Origin: DATKEG01 sp035544515
GTDB taxonomy: Bacteria > Acidobacteriota > Vicinamibacteria > Fen-336
Length of the DNA: 15,990 nucleotides
Assembly: GCA_035544515.1 (NCBI GenBank)
Contig: DATKEG010000162.1
Location: 1 to 15,990, forward strand
Direction: 5' to 3'
Of the stretch, positions 1 through 6,378 are shown piece after piece. The notes under the pieces were generated by a model. It made no database searches. It was not told where the DNA came from and saw nothing but the letters and a program-made list of their open reading frames with translations. Made by a program: the position numbers and the translations under genes. The number at the start of each line of letters is the position of its first letter. Position 1 is the first letter of the stretch.

Positions 1-285
1 CCGGCCAAGGCCCGCGCGCGCAAGCGAACGGCTCGGGGCAAGGCCGGCGCTGCCGCGAAGAAGACGGCGCGCAACGTGCGCGGCCGGGCGAAAGGGGCGG
101 CCGGGCGGGCGCGGCGTGCGGCGGCGGCCACGCGTGGCCGCGCGAAGCGCGGAGGACGCGGGACCTCGTCGCGCCGGGGCGTGCGCACCGGGGCGTCACG
201 AACCCGTGCCGCGGGCCGCGCCCGGTCAAAGGCGAAGGCGAAGGGGAAGGGGAAGGGGAAGGCGGGCCGGTCCCGGTCCCGTTAG
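1..285 (+). CDS. Lys/Arg/Ala-rich C-terminal tail of a probable nucleic-acid-binding protein (5' end missing)
   Basis: The frame is open from the left edge to a TAG at 283-285, giving 94 visible residues. Nearly all are Ala, Lys, Arg, Gly, Ser or Thr, with basic residues spread throughout and a terminal block of alternating Lys-Ala and Lys-Gly pairs ending in RSRSR. There is no folded domain in the visible part. Such low-complexity basic tails are known on histone H1-like proteins, HU variants, Ku, DNA ligases and some RNA-binding proteins, where they bind nucleic acid non-specifically. The catalytic or folded part would lie to the left of the window, so the family cannot be named. An internal ATG at 76 is in frame, but the open frame continues upstream with the same composition, so I treat this as a truncated gene. 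A GC-rich hairpin follows the stop. Confidence 0.7.
   Translation, partial: PAKARARKRTARGKAGAAAKKTARNVRGRAKGAAGRARRAAAATRGRAKRGGRGTSSRRGVRTGASRTRAAGRARSKAKAKGKGKGKAGRSRSR
229..264 (+). repeat. Six tandem AAGGSG hexamers coding for Lys-Ala/Lys-Gly pairs
   Basis: Six consecutive hexanucleotides of form AAGGCG or AAGGGG lie in frame in the basic tail and encode KA or KG pairs. The number of units could change by slippage without breaking the frame. Confidence 0.8.
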
Positions 286-295
286 GGGCCGAATC

Positions 296-324
296 CGCCG
301 CGCCGCCTTGACAGCGGCGCGGCG
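296..324 (+). terminator. 11-bp GC hairpin after the Lys-rich gene
   Basis: CGCCGCGCCGC at 296-306 pairs perfectly with GCGGCGCGGCG at 314-324, around the 7-nt loop CTTGACA. It starts 11 nt after the upstream stop codon. No T-run follows, so it would be a weak intrinsic terminator or a transcript-end stabiliser. The loop contains the hexamer TTGACA used in the proposed promoter of the next gene. Confidence 0.5.
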
Positions 325-337
325 TGGACCCCATAGT
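308..337 (+). promoter_or_regulatory. Candidate sigma-70-type promoter of the hybrid kinase gene
   Basis: A perfect -35 hexamer TTGACA at 308-313 is followed after 18 bp by CATAGT at 332-337, four of six matches to TATAAT. Transcription would start near 344, only about 8 nt before the ATG at 352. No Shine-Dalgarno sequence precedes that ATG. The -35 lies in the loop of the hairpin at 296-324. Confidence 0.4.
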
Positions 338-351
338 CGAGCGTTGATTCC

Positions 352-1959
352 ATGACCCGCTCCAATGGGCCGGTGTCGTTGGCGAACCTCGCCGACAATC
401 TTCCCCAGATCGTGTGGACGGCCCGCGCGGACGGGGCGTGGGACTACGTCAACGCGCGCTGGACCGAGCACACCGGCTTGAGCGCCGAGCAGGGCCTCGG
501 CCTGGGCTGGCAGCAAGGCCTCCATCCCGACGACGCGCACCGGTGCGCCGAGGCCTGGGCCGACGCCACACGCACGGGTCGGCCGTTCGAGGCGGAGGCC
601 CGGCTGGTCACGGCCGGCGGGCAATACCGCTGGCACCTTGCCCGCGCGCGGCCCGTCGCGGACAGTGGCGATGGCGCCCTTCGCTGGCTCGGCTCGTGGA
701 CCGACATCGAGGACCTCAAGCGCGCGCAGGGCCTCGACGCGCAGGCGCGCAGGAGGGGCGAGTCCGCCCGCGACGAGGCGGAGGCGGCCAACCGAGCCAA
801 GGACGAGTTCCTGGCCATGATCTCGCACGAGTTGCGCACGCCTCTGGGCGCCATCCTGATCTGGTCGCAGCTGCTGCGCGACGAGAAGATGGACGAGGCG
901 GGCATGGCCCGGGCCCTCGGCATGATCGAGCGCAGCACGAAGACGCTGGCCAAGCTCATCGACGACCTGCTCGACGTCTCGCGGATCATCGCCGGCAAGC
1001 TCACGCTGGAGTCCCGTGCCGTGCAGCTCGGACCCGTGGTCGAGGCCGCGCTCGGAGCGGCCCAGCCCGACGTCGAGGCGAAGGGCCTGCGCCTGGAGCT
1101 GGTGACGCCCGCGGGCGCCGTCAACGTCTGCGGGGACGCCGTGCGCCTGCAGCAGGTGCTCGGGAACCTGCTGTCCAACGCCGTCAAGTTCACGCCTGAC
1201 GGCGGACGGCTGCGCGTCGCCCTCGAGACGACTCCGACGCACGCGCGCATCACGATCGCCGACACGGGCATGGGCATCAACCCGGAGTTCCTGCCGTTCA
1301 TCTTCGAGCGGTTCCGGCAGGCGGATACCACGAGCACGCGCCGCAACAAGGGCCTCGGGCTCGGGTTGGCCATCTCGCGCCATCTCGTCGAGCTGCACGG
1401 GGGGACGATCGAGGCGTCGAGCCCCGGTGAAGGGCAAGGCAGCGCGTTCGCGGTCACCGTGCCGCTGGCGCGGTCGGCGGCCGGGGACGTGCCCGCCGCG
1501 GCCGCGGTGCGGTCGGACGGCTGGCCCGCGCAGGGCCGGTCGCTCGAAGGCGTGCGCGTGCTGGTGGTGGACGACGAGAGCGACGCGCGCGACGCGCTGG
1601 CCCTGGTGCTCGAGCGCTGCGGGGCGCGCGTCACCGCGGTCGCCTCGGCCGCGGAGGCGCTGGGCGCCTGGCGCCGCGAGCCGTACGACGTGCTGCTGAG
1701 CGACATCGCGATGCCGGGAGAGGACGGCTATTCGCTCATCCGCAAGATCGCCACCGCGGGTTCCGACGCGCGGCCGCTGCCCGCGGTCGCCGTCACCGCG
1801 TACGCCACCAGCGAGGACCGGCAGCGGGCGCTCGAGGCCGGTTACCGCGATCACCTGACCAAGCCGGTCGATCCGGGCGCGCTGGTGGCCACCGTGGCGC
1901 GGCTGGCCGGCCGGCCGCTGCCCTCCCGCGCCCCGTTGTATCCGTCACTGGGCGTCTGA
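352..1959 (+). CDS. PAS-domain hybrid histidine kinase with C-terminal receiver
   Basis: This 535-aa sensor kinase of a two-component phosphorelay has no membrane segment, so it should act in the cytoplasm. The order is a PAS/PAC sensor fold (about 10-125), a short helical linker, HisKA dimerisation helices with H-box SHELRTP and phosphoacceptor His159, and an HATPase_c domain. That domain has N-box NLLSNAVKF (272-280), G1 DTGMG (304-308), F-box FIFERF and G2 GLGLGLA (334-340). A receiver follows at about 401-520 with acidic pair Asp407/Asp408, phosphoacceptor Asp451 in LLSDIAMP, Thr482 and Lys504. All catalytic residues are present. There is no Hpt or output domain, so phosphate must pass to a partner encoded elsewhere or be held in the receiver as feedback. 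The signal is unknown: the PAS domain shows no clear cofactor signature. Its 3' end overlaps the convergent lipoprotein-like gene by 15 bp. Confidence 0.95.
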   Translation: MTRSNGPVSLANLADNLPQIVWTARADGAWDYVNARWTEHTGLSAEQGLGLGWQQGLHPDDAHRCAEAWADATRTGRPFEAEARLVTAGGQYRWHLARARPVADSGDGALRWLGSWTDIEDLKRAQGLDAQARRRGESARDEAEAANRAKDEFLAMISHELRTPLGAILIWSQLLRDEKMDEAGMARALGMIERSTKTLAKLIDDLLDVSRIIAGKLTLESRAVQLGPVVEAALGAAQPDVEAKGLRLELVTPAGAVNVCGDAVRLQQVLGNLLSNAVKFTPDGGRLRVALETTPTHARITIADTGMGINPEFLPFIFERFRQADTTSTRRNKGLGLGLAISRHLVELHGGTIEASSPGEGQGSAFAVTVPLARSAAGDVPAAAAVRSDGWPAQGRSLEGVRVLVVDDESDARDALALVLERCGARVTAVASAAEALGAWRREPYDVLLSDIAMPGEDGYSLIRKIATAGSDARPLPAVAVTAYATSEDRQRALEAGYRDHLTKPVDPGALVATVARLAGRPLPSRAPLYPSLGV

Positions 1960-2949
1960 AGACGCCCGCAAGCGCGACCGCACCGACACCGCGTACCAGA
2001 CCGCCTGGTCTGCGACCCGCAGTTCGTCGGTGCGGACCGTGAGCTCCACCTGCGTGTCCTCCACGGAGACGGACTGGCGGACGCCCGCCGGCAGGTCGAC
2101 GGCGCGGAAGAGCGAGCGGGGCAGCGCGATGTCGAAGCCCTCGGTCAGCCGCGCCCGCAGCTTCGGAAGGATCTCGTCGGGCTCGAGGGCCAGGCCGCAC
2201 TTGAGGATCCGGTCCTGCTCGTCGAGGGCGCTCCGCACGATGCCCCAGGAGTGTTCGGCGAGGTCCACGCGCAGGCGGAAGCGCCGGCGCGGGAACACGG
2301 GGCGCACCAGCAGGGCCTGCGGCCCGGCCTGCAGCTCGAACTCCCCCTCCAGCGCGTATTCGTCGGCCAGCACGCGGCCGCTCACGCGGCGCGTGATCTC
2401 GAAATCGCGGCAGACGACCCGCGCCAGCGCGCGGGCGTCCCAGACGAAATGAGCGGTGGCGGTGCCCTGCGCGCCTTCGAGGCGTACGGGGATCCGCAGG
2501 GCGAGCCGATTGCCCCGGGCCGGACGCACCTCCGGCGTGCGCGAGCTCAGCGTGCCCCGCACGCGATGGACGACCAGGTGCAGCCTCCACTCGCCGGCGC
2601 TCACCCGTCCGAACGGCGTCGACACCTCGACCTCCCGCCGCTCCTCGACCTCGCGCTGCAGGTCGAGGTCCAGCTCCACGCGGTCGAGATACCGCCGCGC
2701 CACCTCCCGCACGATGTCCTCCACCAGGGCCGAGCGCAGGCCGACCACCACGTCGCTCCGCGCGTTGCGCTCGAGCAGCTCCCGCACGTGCGGCTCGCCG
2801 GCCATCCGCTCGTCCACGCGGGCCCGCAGGGCCTCGATCGCGCGCCGGGCCGCGGCCACGTCCGCGGGCACCGGCGTCTCGCCCGGGCGGGCGCAGGCGG
2901 CCGCGGAGACCGCGAGCAGCACGGCGCCGGCGGCCTTCGCGACCGTCAC
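1945..2949 (-). CDS. Probable lipoprotein of unknown function, second gene of a coupled pair
   Basis: I read a 334-aa protein from a GTG at 2949-2947. This GTG overlaps the upstream gene's TGA as GTGA, the classic arrangement for translational coupling, and it begins exactly at a signal sequence. The N-terminus has one Lys, a hydrophobic run of about 12 residues and Cys19 in SAAAC, a plausible but non-ideal lipobox. After a helical region rich in Glu and Arg (about 25-100), the rest alternates polar and hydrophobic residues in long beta-like stretches. Two internal segments each run from a basic residue-rich strand to a conserved-looking turn. I do not recognise the family. The pattern of an N-terminal helix followed by an extended beta sheet resembles lipid-binding TULIP-type lipoproteins, but that is only a guess. 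Longer open frames upstream in this phase are shadows. Confidence 0.75.
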   Translation of the reverse strand: MTVAKAAGAVLLAVSAAACARPGETPVPADVAAARRAIEALRARVDERMAGEPHVRELLERNARSDVVVGLRSALVEDIVREVARRYLDRVELDLDLQREVEERREVEVSTPFGRVSAGEWRLHLVVHRVRGTLSSRTPEVRPARGNRLALRIPVRLEGAQGTATAHFVWDARALARVVCRDFEITRRVSGRVLADEYALEGEFELQAGPQALLVRPVFPRRRFRLRVDLAEHSWGIVRSALDEQDRILKCGLALEPDEILPKLRARLTEGFDIALPRSLFRAVDLPAGVRQSVSVEDTQVELTVRTDELRVADQAVWYAVSVRSRLRASSDAQ

Positions 2950-3692
2950 GGCCGTGGGCTCCCGTCCCCTCCGACCGCCGCGTCGATCGAGATCCACAGC
3001 TTCCCGCGCAGGGCCCGCACCTGGCGCACGGCGATCTGCAAGGGGATGCTCGCCGCCGCGATCCTCACCCCTCCCTCCGGACCCACCGCGGGGAGGGTGA
3101 CGGCGCGCTCGAGCCGCACCGGGATCTGCAGTCGCGAAGCGAGCGCGCCGAACGCGTCGAGCCGCTCGTGTCCGAGCTCCTCGATCAGCTCTTCCGCGTC
3201 CTCGGGTGCGCCCACTCCCATCACCATCACGCGGCGCGCGTCCACCGCGATCACGCGCACCTCGCCGCGCAGCAGGCCCGACTCGGGATCCACTTCCAGC
3301 ACGTCCAGCCCGCCGAACACGCTGACGTCCGCGAAGGCGGCGGCCTCGGAGCGGCCGGCCAGGCTCGCCCGCCCGTCCAGGCGGACGAGGGCGAAGCCGT
3401 CCTCGAAGCGCACGCTCGCGCCGGTCACGCGGATGCGGTAGCGCGCGATCACGCGCTCGTAGGGCATGGCCGAGACGAGCAGGTCCTGGACGAGGGCCTG
3501 GTCCACCACCACGAGCACCTTGTCGAAGGGGACGAGCGGCCCCGCCTCCGCCTCCTTCAGGAGCGCGGCGAGCCCGTCCCGCTGCCGCTGCAGCACCGCC
3601 CGGTCGGCCGCGGGTGGCGGCAGCTCCTTCCCGCAGGCGAGGGCGCACACCCCCGCGGCCAGCGACGCGAGAAGAGCGCGACAGGGCGGCAT
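2946..3692 (-). CDS. Probable lipoprotein of unknown function, first gene of a coupled pair
   Basis: The protein is 248 aa from the ATG at 3692-3690. I chose this start because it opens a short basic N-terminus and a hydrophobic stretch ending in Cys20 (ALACGKE), a weak lipobox. An upstream in-frame ATG at 3752 would put 20 Arg-rich residues before the signal. After a Pro-rich linker comes a helix (about 30-45), then repeated beta-like strands such as LVVVDQALVQDLLVS and a second half with IPVRLERAVTLP. The general plan resembles the downstream gene: lipoprotein signal, N-terminal helix, then a long beta region. Both may belong to one envelope complex or be distant paralogues. The downstream gene starts inside this stop codon. 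No enzyme motif is visible and no family is recognised. Confidence 0.75.
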   Translation of the reverse strand: MPPCRALLASLAAGVCALACGKELPPPAADRAVLQRQRDGLAALLKEAEAGPLVPFDKVLVVVDQALVQDLLVSAMPYERVIARYRIRVTGASVRFEDGFALVRLDGRASLAGRSEAAAFADVSVFGGLDVLEVDPESGLLRGEVRVIAVDARRVMVMGVGAPEDAEELIEELGHERLDAFGALASRLQIPVRLERAVTLPAVGPEGGVRIAAASIPLQIAVRQVRALRGKLWISIDAAVGGDGSPRP

Positions 3693-3786
3693 GGTGCGGA
3701 CAGCATGACCGCTGGACCGCCGGACGGCAACCCGTCGTCGCACCGGCCCCATTGTGTCCGCCCCCCGGGATAGACTGCGGCCGACG

Positions 3787-4797
3787 ATGCCAAGGGATGG
3801 ACTCGAAGACCTCCCCGTGTGCGACAGCGTGTACGTGGCGCCGCACGCCGGCGACCTGGCCCTCTCCTGCGCGGGGCGCCTCGTGCACGAATCCCGGAAC
3901 GGGTTGAAGCTGCTGGTGGTGACGCTCTTCGGTCCGGGCCTGGACGGGCCGTTCGGCCCCGGCCAGCAGGCCGAGGAGGGGGCCGCGCGCGGCCTGGTGC
4001 GGCTCGGCGTGTCGCACTTCGCGGCCGAGATGCCCGAGGCGGGCCGACGCAGCGCGCTGTACTCGACCTACGCCGGACTGCTCGAAGCCCGAGACCTGGG
4101 CGACGAAGCCTGGGCCGGCCAGACCGCGGAGCTGCTGACCGAGATCATCCACCGCACGAAGGCCAGGCAGGTGTACGCGCCGCTGGCCGTGGGCGGACAC
4201 ATCGACCACCAGCTCGCGCACGAGGCCGCGCGCGTGGCGTTTCCGGCCGAGGGCCGCAACGTGTTCCTGTACGAGGAGCGGCCCGAGGCCCTGGTGTCCG
4301 GCGCCGTGCGCATCCGGCTGGCCCAGATGGGCGCGCGGCTGCCGCCCGCGGCCGACGTGGCCGAGCCCGCGCGCGCCGTGCCGTACCTTCTCCGCTACCA
4401 CGTCGGACCCGCCTTCCGCGGAGACGTCACGGGCTGGGGGGAGCGGCTCCGCGGTGCCCGCACCGCCGCCCGGCACTGGCGAGCGGGGCGCGCCTGGAAC
4501 CCGCAGAGGGCCTGGGGACCCCGGCTGCAGCCGGTCGTCTACGCCACCGACGCAGGAGACCTGGCGGGCGTGGGCGAGCTCTGCGCGGCGCTCGAGGACG
4601 GCGGTCTGGGGCCCCTGGCCAGCCGCTACGCCAGGCGCCTGGTGGGCGGTGCCCATGCCGAACGGTACTGGCTCCTGTTGCCCGCGCGAGAGACCGACGG
4701 TCTCGAGACCCTGCCGCCGTCGGCGGCCGAGAGCATCCGCGCGCAGCTCACGGGACGGCTGGTCGGTCAGGCGGGACGTCCCGCGCTCCGCGGCTAG
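3787..4797 (+). CDS. PIG-L/LmbE-family deacetylase-like protein lacking the catalytic Asp
   Basis: This 336-aa protein belongs to the PIG-L/LmbE fold, whose members remove acetyl groups from N-acetylglucosamine-type substrates using zinc. The first motif, usually PHxDD near the N-terminus, reads VAPHAGDLALSCAG (residues 17-30). The second motif reads GGHIDHQLAH (136-145). By comparison with MshB, zinc ligands His20, Asp23 and a His of GHIDH are kept. The general-base Asp, normally two residues after the first His, is Gly22. A long C-terminal part (about 190-336) with many Arg and Trp residues is not recognisable. The start at 3787 places the first strand at the usual distance. A GTG at 3754 would add 11 residues. 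There is no Shine-Dalgarno site, and TAGACT at 3771-3776 may be a -10. The stop shares CTAG with the convergent gene. Confidence 0.85.
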   Translation: MPRDGLEDLPVCDSVYVAPHAGDLALSCAGRLVHESRNGLKLLVVTLFGPGLDGPFGPGQQAEEGAARGLVRLGVSHFAAEMPEAGRRSALYSTYAGLLEARDLGDEAWAGQTAELLTEIIHRTKARQVYAPLAVGGHIDHQLAHEAARVAFPAEGRNVFLYEERPEALVSGAVRIRLAQMGARLPPAADVAEPARAVPYLLRYHVGPAFRGDVTGWGERLRGARTAARHWRAGRAWNPQRAWGPRLQPVVYATDAGDLAGVGELCAALEDGGLGPLASRYARRLVGGAHAERYWLLLPARETDGLETLPPSAAESIRAQLTGRLVGQAGRPALRG

Positions 4798-5279
4798 CAG
4801 TCCGGCGCCTGCTCGAGGACACGCCAGCGTTCCGGATCCTGCAGCCAGAGGGTGTTGAGGTAGGTCTCCACCTGCTCGCGCGGGTAGGCGGCGCAGAGCG
4901 CGCGCACGCCCTGGCGCGCGCCCGCCTCGCCCAGCGGCGGCGCGCCGCCCTCTTCGTCGCGCAGGATGCCGTCCTCGTGCGCGAGGCCGGCGGCGTCGAG
5001 GAAGGTCGCGAGCAGCGCCCGCCGCTCGCCCAGGTGCAGCGAGACGAGCAGGGCCGCGGCCACCGTCTCGCCGGGGTCGAGGACGCCGGCGAGCGCCCGC
5101 GCCTGCTCCTCCGGGGGCAGCGCGCGCGCCACTTGCGGGCGCAGCCGGCGCGCCTTGATCACGGCCGAGAGCGCGGCACCCACCACGTCCTCCGGCGGCT
5201 CGCGCCAGAAGTGCGTGGCCGCGGCCACGCGCTCCTCCCGGCCCAGCCTCTTCCACACACGCGTGGCGGTCGGTTCCAA
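4794..5279 (-). CDS. Helical protein of unknown function, TTG start
   Basis: The gene encodes 161 aa. I chose the TTG at 5279-5277 because GGGGA lies 6 nt upstream (5290-5286) and a -10-like TATACT lies a suitable distance further up. The next in-frame start would be a GTG seven codons on. The protein is predicted to be almost all helix, rich in Ala, Leu, Arg and Glu. It has a central stretch of LLVSLHLGERRALLATFLDAAGL type and an acidic DEEGG turn, followed by a conserved-looking end with YLNTLWLQDPERW. There is no signal peptide, membrane segment or metal motif. I do not recognise the family. Its stop codon TAG overlaps the TAG of the deacetylase-like gene within CTAG, and it diverges from the amidase gene across only 50 bp. 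Confidence 0.75.
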   Translation of the reverse strand: MEPTATRVWKRLGREERVAAATHFWREPPEDVVGAALSAVIKARRLRPQVARALPPEEQARALAGVLDPGETVAAALLVSLHLGERRALLATFLDAAGLAHEDGILRDEEGGAPPLGEAGARQGVRALCAAYPREQVETYLNTLWLQDPERWRVLEQAPDC

Positions 5280-5311
5280 GTGTTGTCCCCGTCGGGCAAG
5301 TTGAAACAGCG

Positions 5312-5319
5312 AGTATACG
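5312..5319. promoter_or_regulatory. Shared palindromic -10 region between divergent genes
   Basis: The palindrome GTATAC (5313-5318) gives a minus-strand -10 TATACT (5317-5312) for the 4794-5279 gene. It also gives a plus-strand -10 TATACG (5314-5319) for the amidase gene at 5330. Neither has a clear -35 at 17 bp. The spacer is 50 bp in total, so the two polymerases would compete for the same site. Confidence 0.4.
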
Positions 5320-5329
5320 ATACGGCCCC

Positions 5330-6082
5330 ATGATCGCGCCCGCGGCGGCGGCGGCAGTCTGGCTGATGGCGCCCTCCTCGCCGCCGCCCGCGGCGCTGCC
5401 CACGCGCGTGCAACGGCTGGTCGTCCACGCGCTGGGCGGACCGTCGTACCGGGAGCCCCTCCGGCGTTTCGTGTTCTTCCCGCCGCCGCAGACGCACGCG
5501 CTCTGGCGGCCGGCCTTCGGCGCGCACTGGATCGTCTGGACGGACGGCACGCTGTGGCCGCGCCACCCGGCGCCCGGCGAGCCGCCGTCCTGGCGGCCCG
5601 AGGTCGCTGGCGCCGCCACCGCCGCGGACCGGCAGCGGTTGGCGCGGGAAGCGTCGCGCGTGTACGGCCACGTCTACCGCGCGAACTCCCACAGCGTGGG
5701 CATCGAGCTGGCCCACTCCGGGCGCAGCCGCGACGCGTTCGCGGACGCGCAGGTGCGCAGCCTGGCCTGGCTGCTGCACACGCTGCTCGAGATGTCGAAC
5801 GGCCGGCTCGGCCCGGCGGACATCGTGGGGCACAAGGACCTGGACCGGCGACCGGCCTACGTCCGCCCGGGCTGCGAGCGGCCGGGCTGCCCCGTCTTCG
5901 CGGACGCCGAGGGACGGCCGTACCGCCGCCGCGTGGATCCGCCCGAGTCCGTGTTCCCGCGGCTGGCGCGCGAGGGGCTGTTCGTCCCGCGGCCGCCCGA
6001 CGGCGACGCCGAGCTGCGCCGCGCCGAAGGCATGGGTCCCGGCGTGCCGCCGACCGTCCGGCTGAAGTCGGACGGCTCGTGA
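5330..6082 (+). CDS. N-acetylmuramoyl-L-alanine amidase (Amidase_2/PGRP fold)
   Basis: A 250-aa zinc amidase of the T7 lysozyme/AmiD/PGRP type, which cuts the bond between N-acetylmuramic acid and the stem peptide of peptidoglycan. The first strand RLVVHALGG carries zinc ligand His33. AHWIVWTDGTLW (65-76) forms the typical substrate-groove strand. HSVGIELAHSG (121-131) is the family's core strand. GHKDL (167-171) carries the second ligand, His168, and Cys182 or Cys187 in the RPGC region is the likely third, as in T7 lysozyme. The N-terminus has a short hydrophobic Ala stretch ending in a Pro run, a weak signal or anchor, so export is likely but not certain. The C-terminus (about 195-250) is a Pro/Arg-rich tail. 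No Shine-Dalgarno site precedes the ATG. The stop overlaps the next gene's GTG by 4 bp, so the two are co-translated. Confidence 0.9.
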   Translation: MIAPAAAAAVWLMAPSSPPPAALPTRVQRLVVHALGGPSYREPLRRFVFFPPPQTHALWRPAFGAHWIVWTDGTLWPRHPAPGEPPSWRPEVAGAATAADRQRLAREASRVYGHVYRANSHSVGIELAHSGRSRDAFADAQVRSLAWLLHTLLEMSNGRLGPADIVGHKDLDRRPAYVRPGCERPGCPVFADAEGRPYRRRVDPPESVFPRLAREGLFVPRPPDGDAELRRAEGMGPGVPPTVRLKSDGS

Positions 6083-6378
6083 GCGCGCTCGTGGACGCGC
6101 GCGGCTGCCTGACGCCGGCGGGAATGGCGGCGTTGCAGAGCGCTCCCGTGGGCCAGGCCCCCGCGGAGCTGGCGCAGCACGTCGCGACGTGCCCGCGCTG
6201 CCAGGCTCGTCTGCTCGCCGCCTCCGCCGGCCGGCCGCCCGGCGCGCCCCCGCGCCGGGACGCCCTCGGCGCCGCGGGGCGGCTCTGGCGGTCCGTCGCC
6301 TTCATGGTGGCCGCGCTGGTGCTCGCCCTGCTGGCCCTGGTGGTGATCGGGTGGCTACAGCGTCCCGGTGGACTCTAG
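6079..6378 (+). CDS. Small zinc-finger (zf-HC2-like) single-span membrane protein, anti-sigma-like
   Basis: The 99-aa frame starts at GTG 6079-6081, which overlaps the amidase TGA as GTGA. A soluble N-terminal half contains HVATCPRCQ, the His-x3-Cys-x2-Cys pattern of zinc-binding anti-sigma domains. A Pro/Arg-rich linker leads to one strong membrane helix (about 73-93, VAFMVAALVLALLALVVIGWL) and a very short tail. In the ECF system such proteins hold a sigma factor at the membrane. No sigma gene lies next to this one, so the partner may be encoded elsewhere, or the motif may serve another role such as controlling the coupled amidase. The protein is shorter than typical anti-sigma factors and has no periplasmic sensor domain. 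The TAG shares CTAG with the convergent SDR gene. Confidence 0.7.
   Translation: MSALVDARGCLTPAGMAALQSAPVGQAPAELAQHVATCPRCQARLLAASAGRPPGAPPRRDALGAAGRLWRSVAFMVAALVLALLALVVIGWLQRPGGL

Noticed and set aside
226..1854. Long open frames on the minus strand opposite the hybrid kinase
   Set aside because: They are Arg/Ala/Gly-rich mirror frames of a gene with all histidine kinase and receiver motifs; they have no domain of their own.
1945..5619. A 1224-codon open minus frame read as one giant protein
   Set aside because: It crosses the deacetylase-like, 161-aa and amidase genes in wrong phases. Only its last 334 codons, after a coupled GTG at 2949, look like a real protein.
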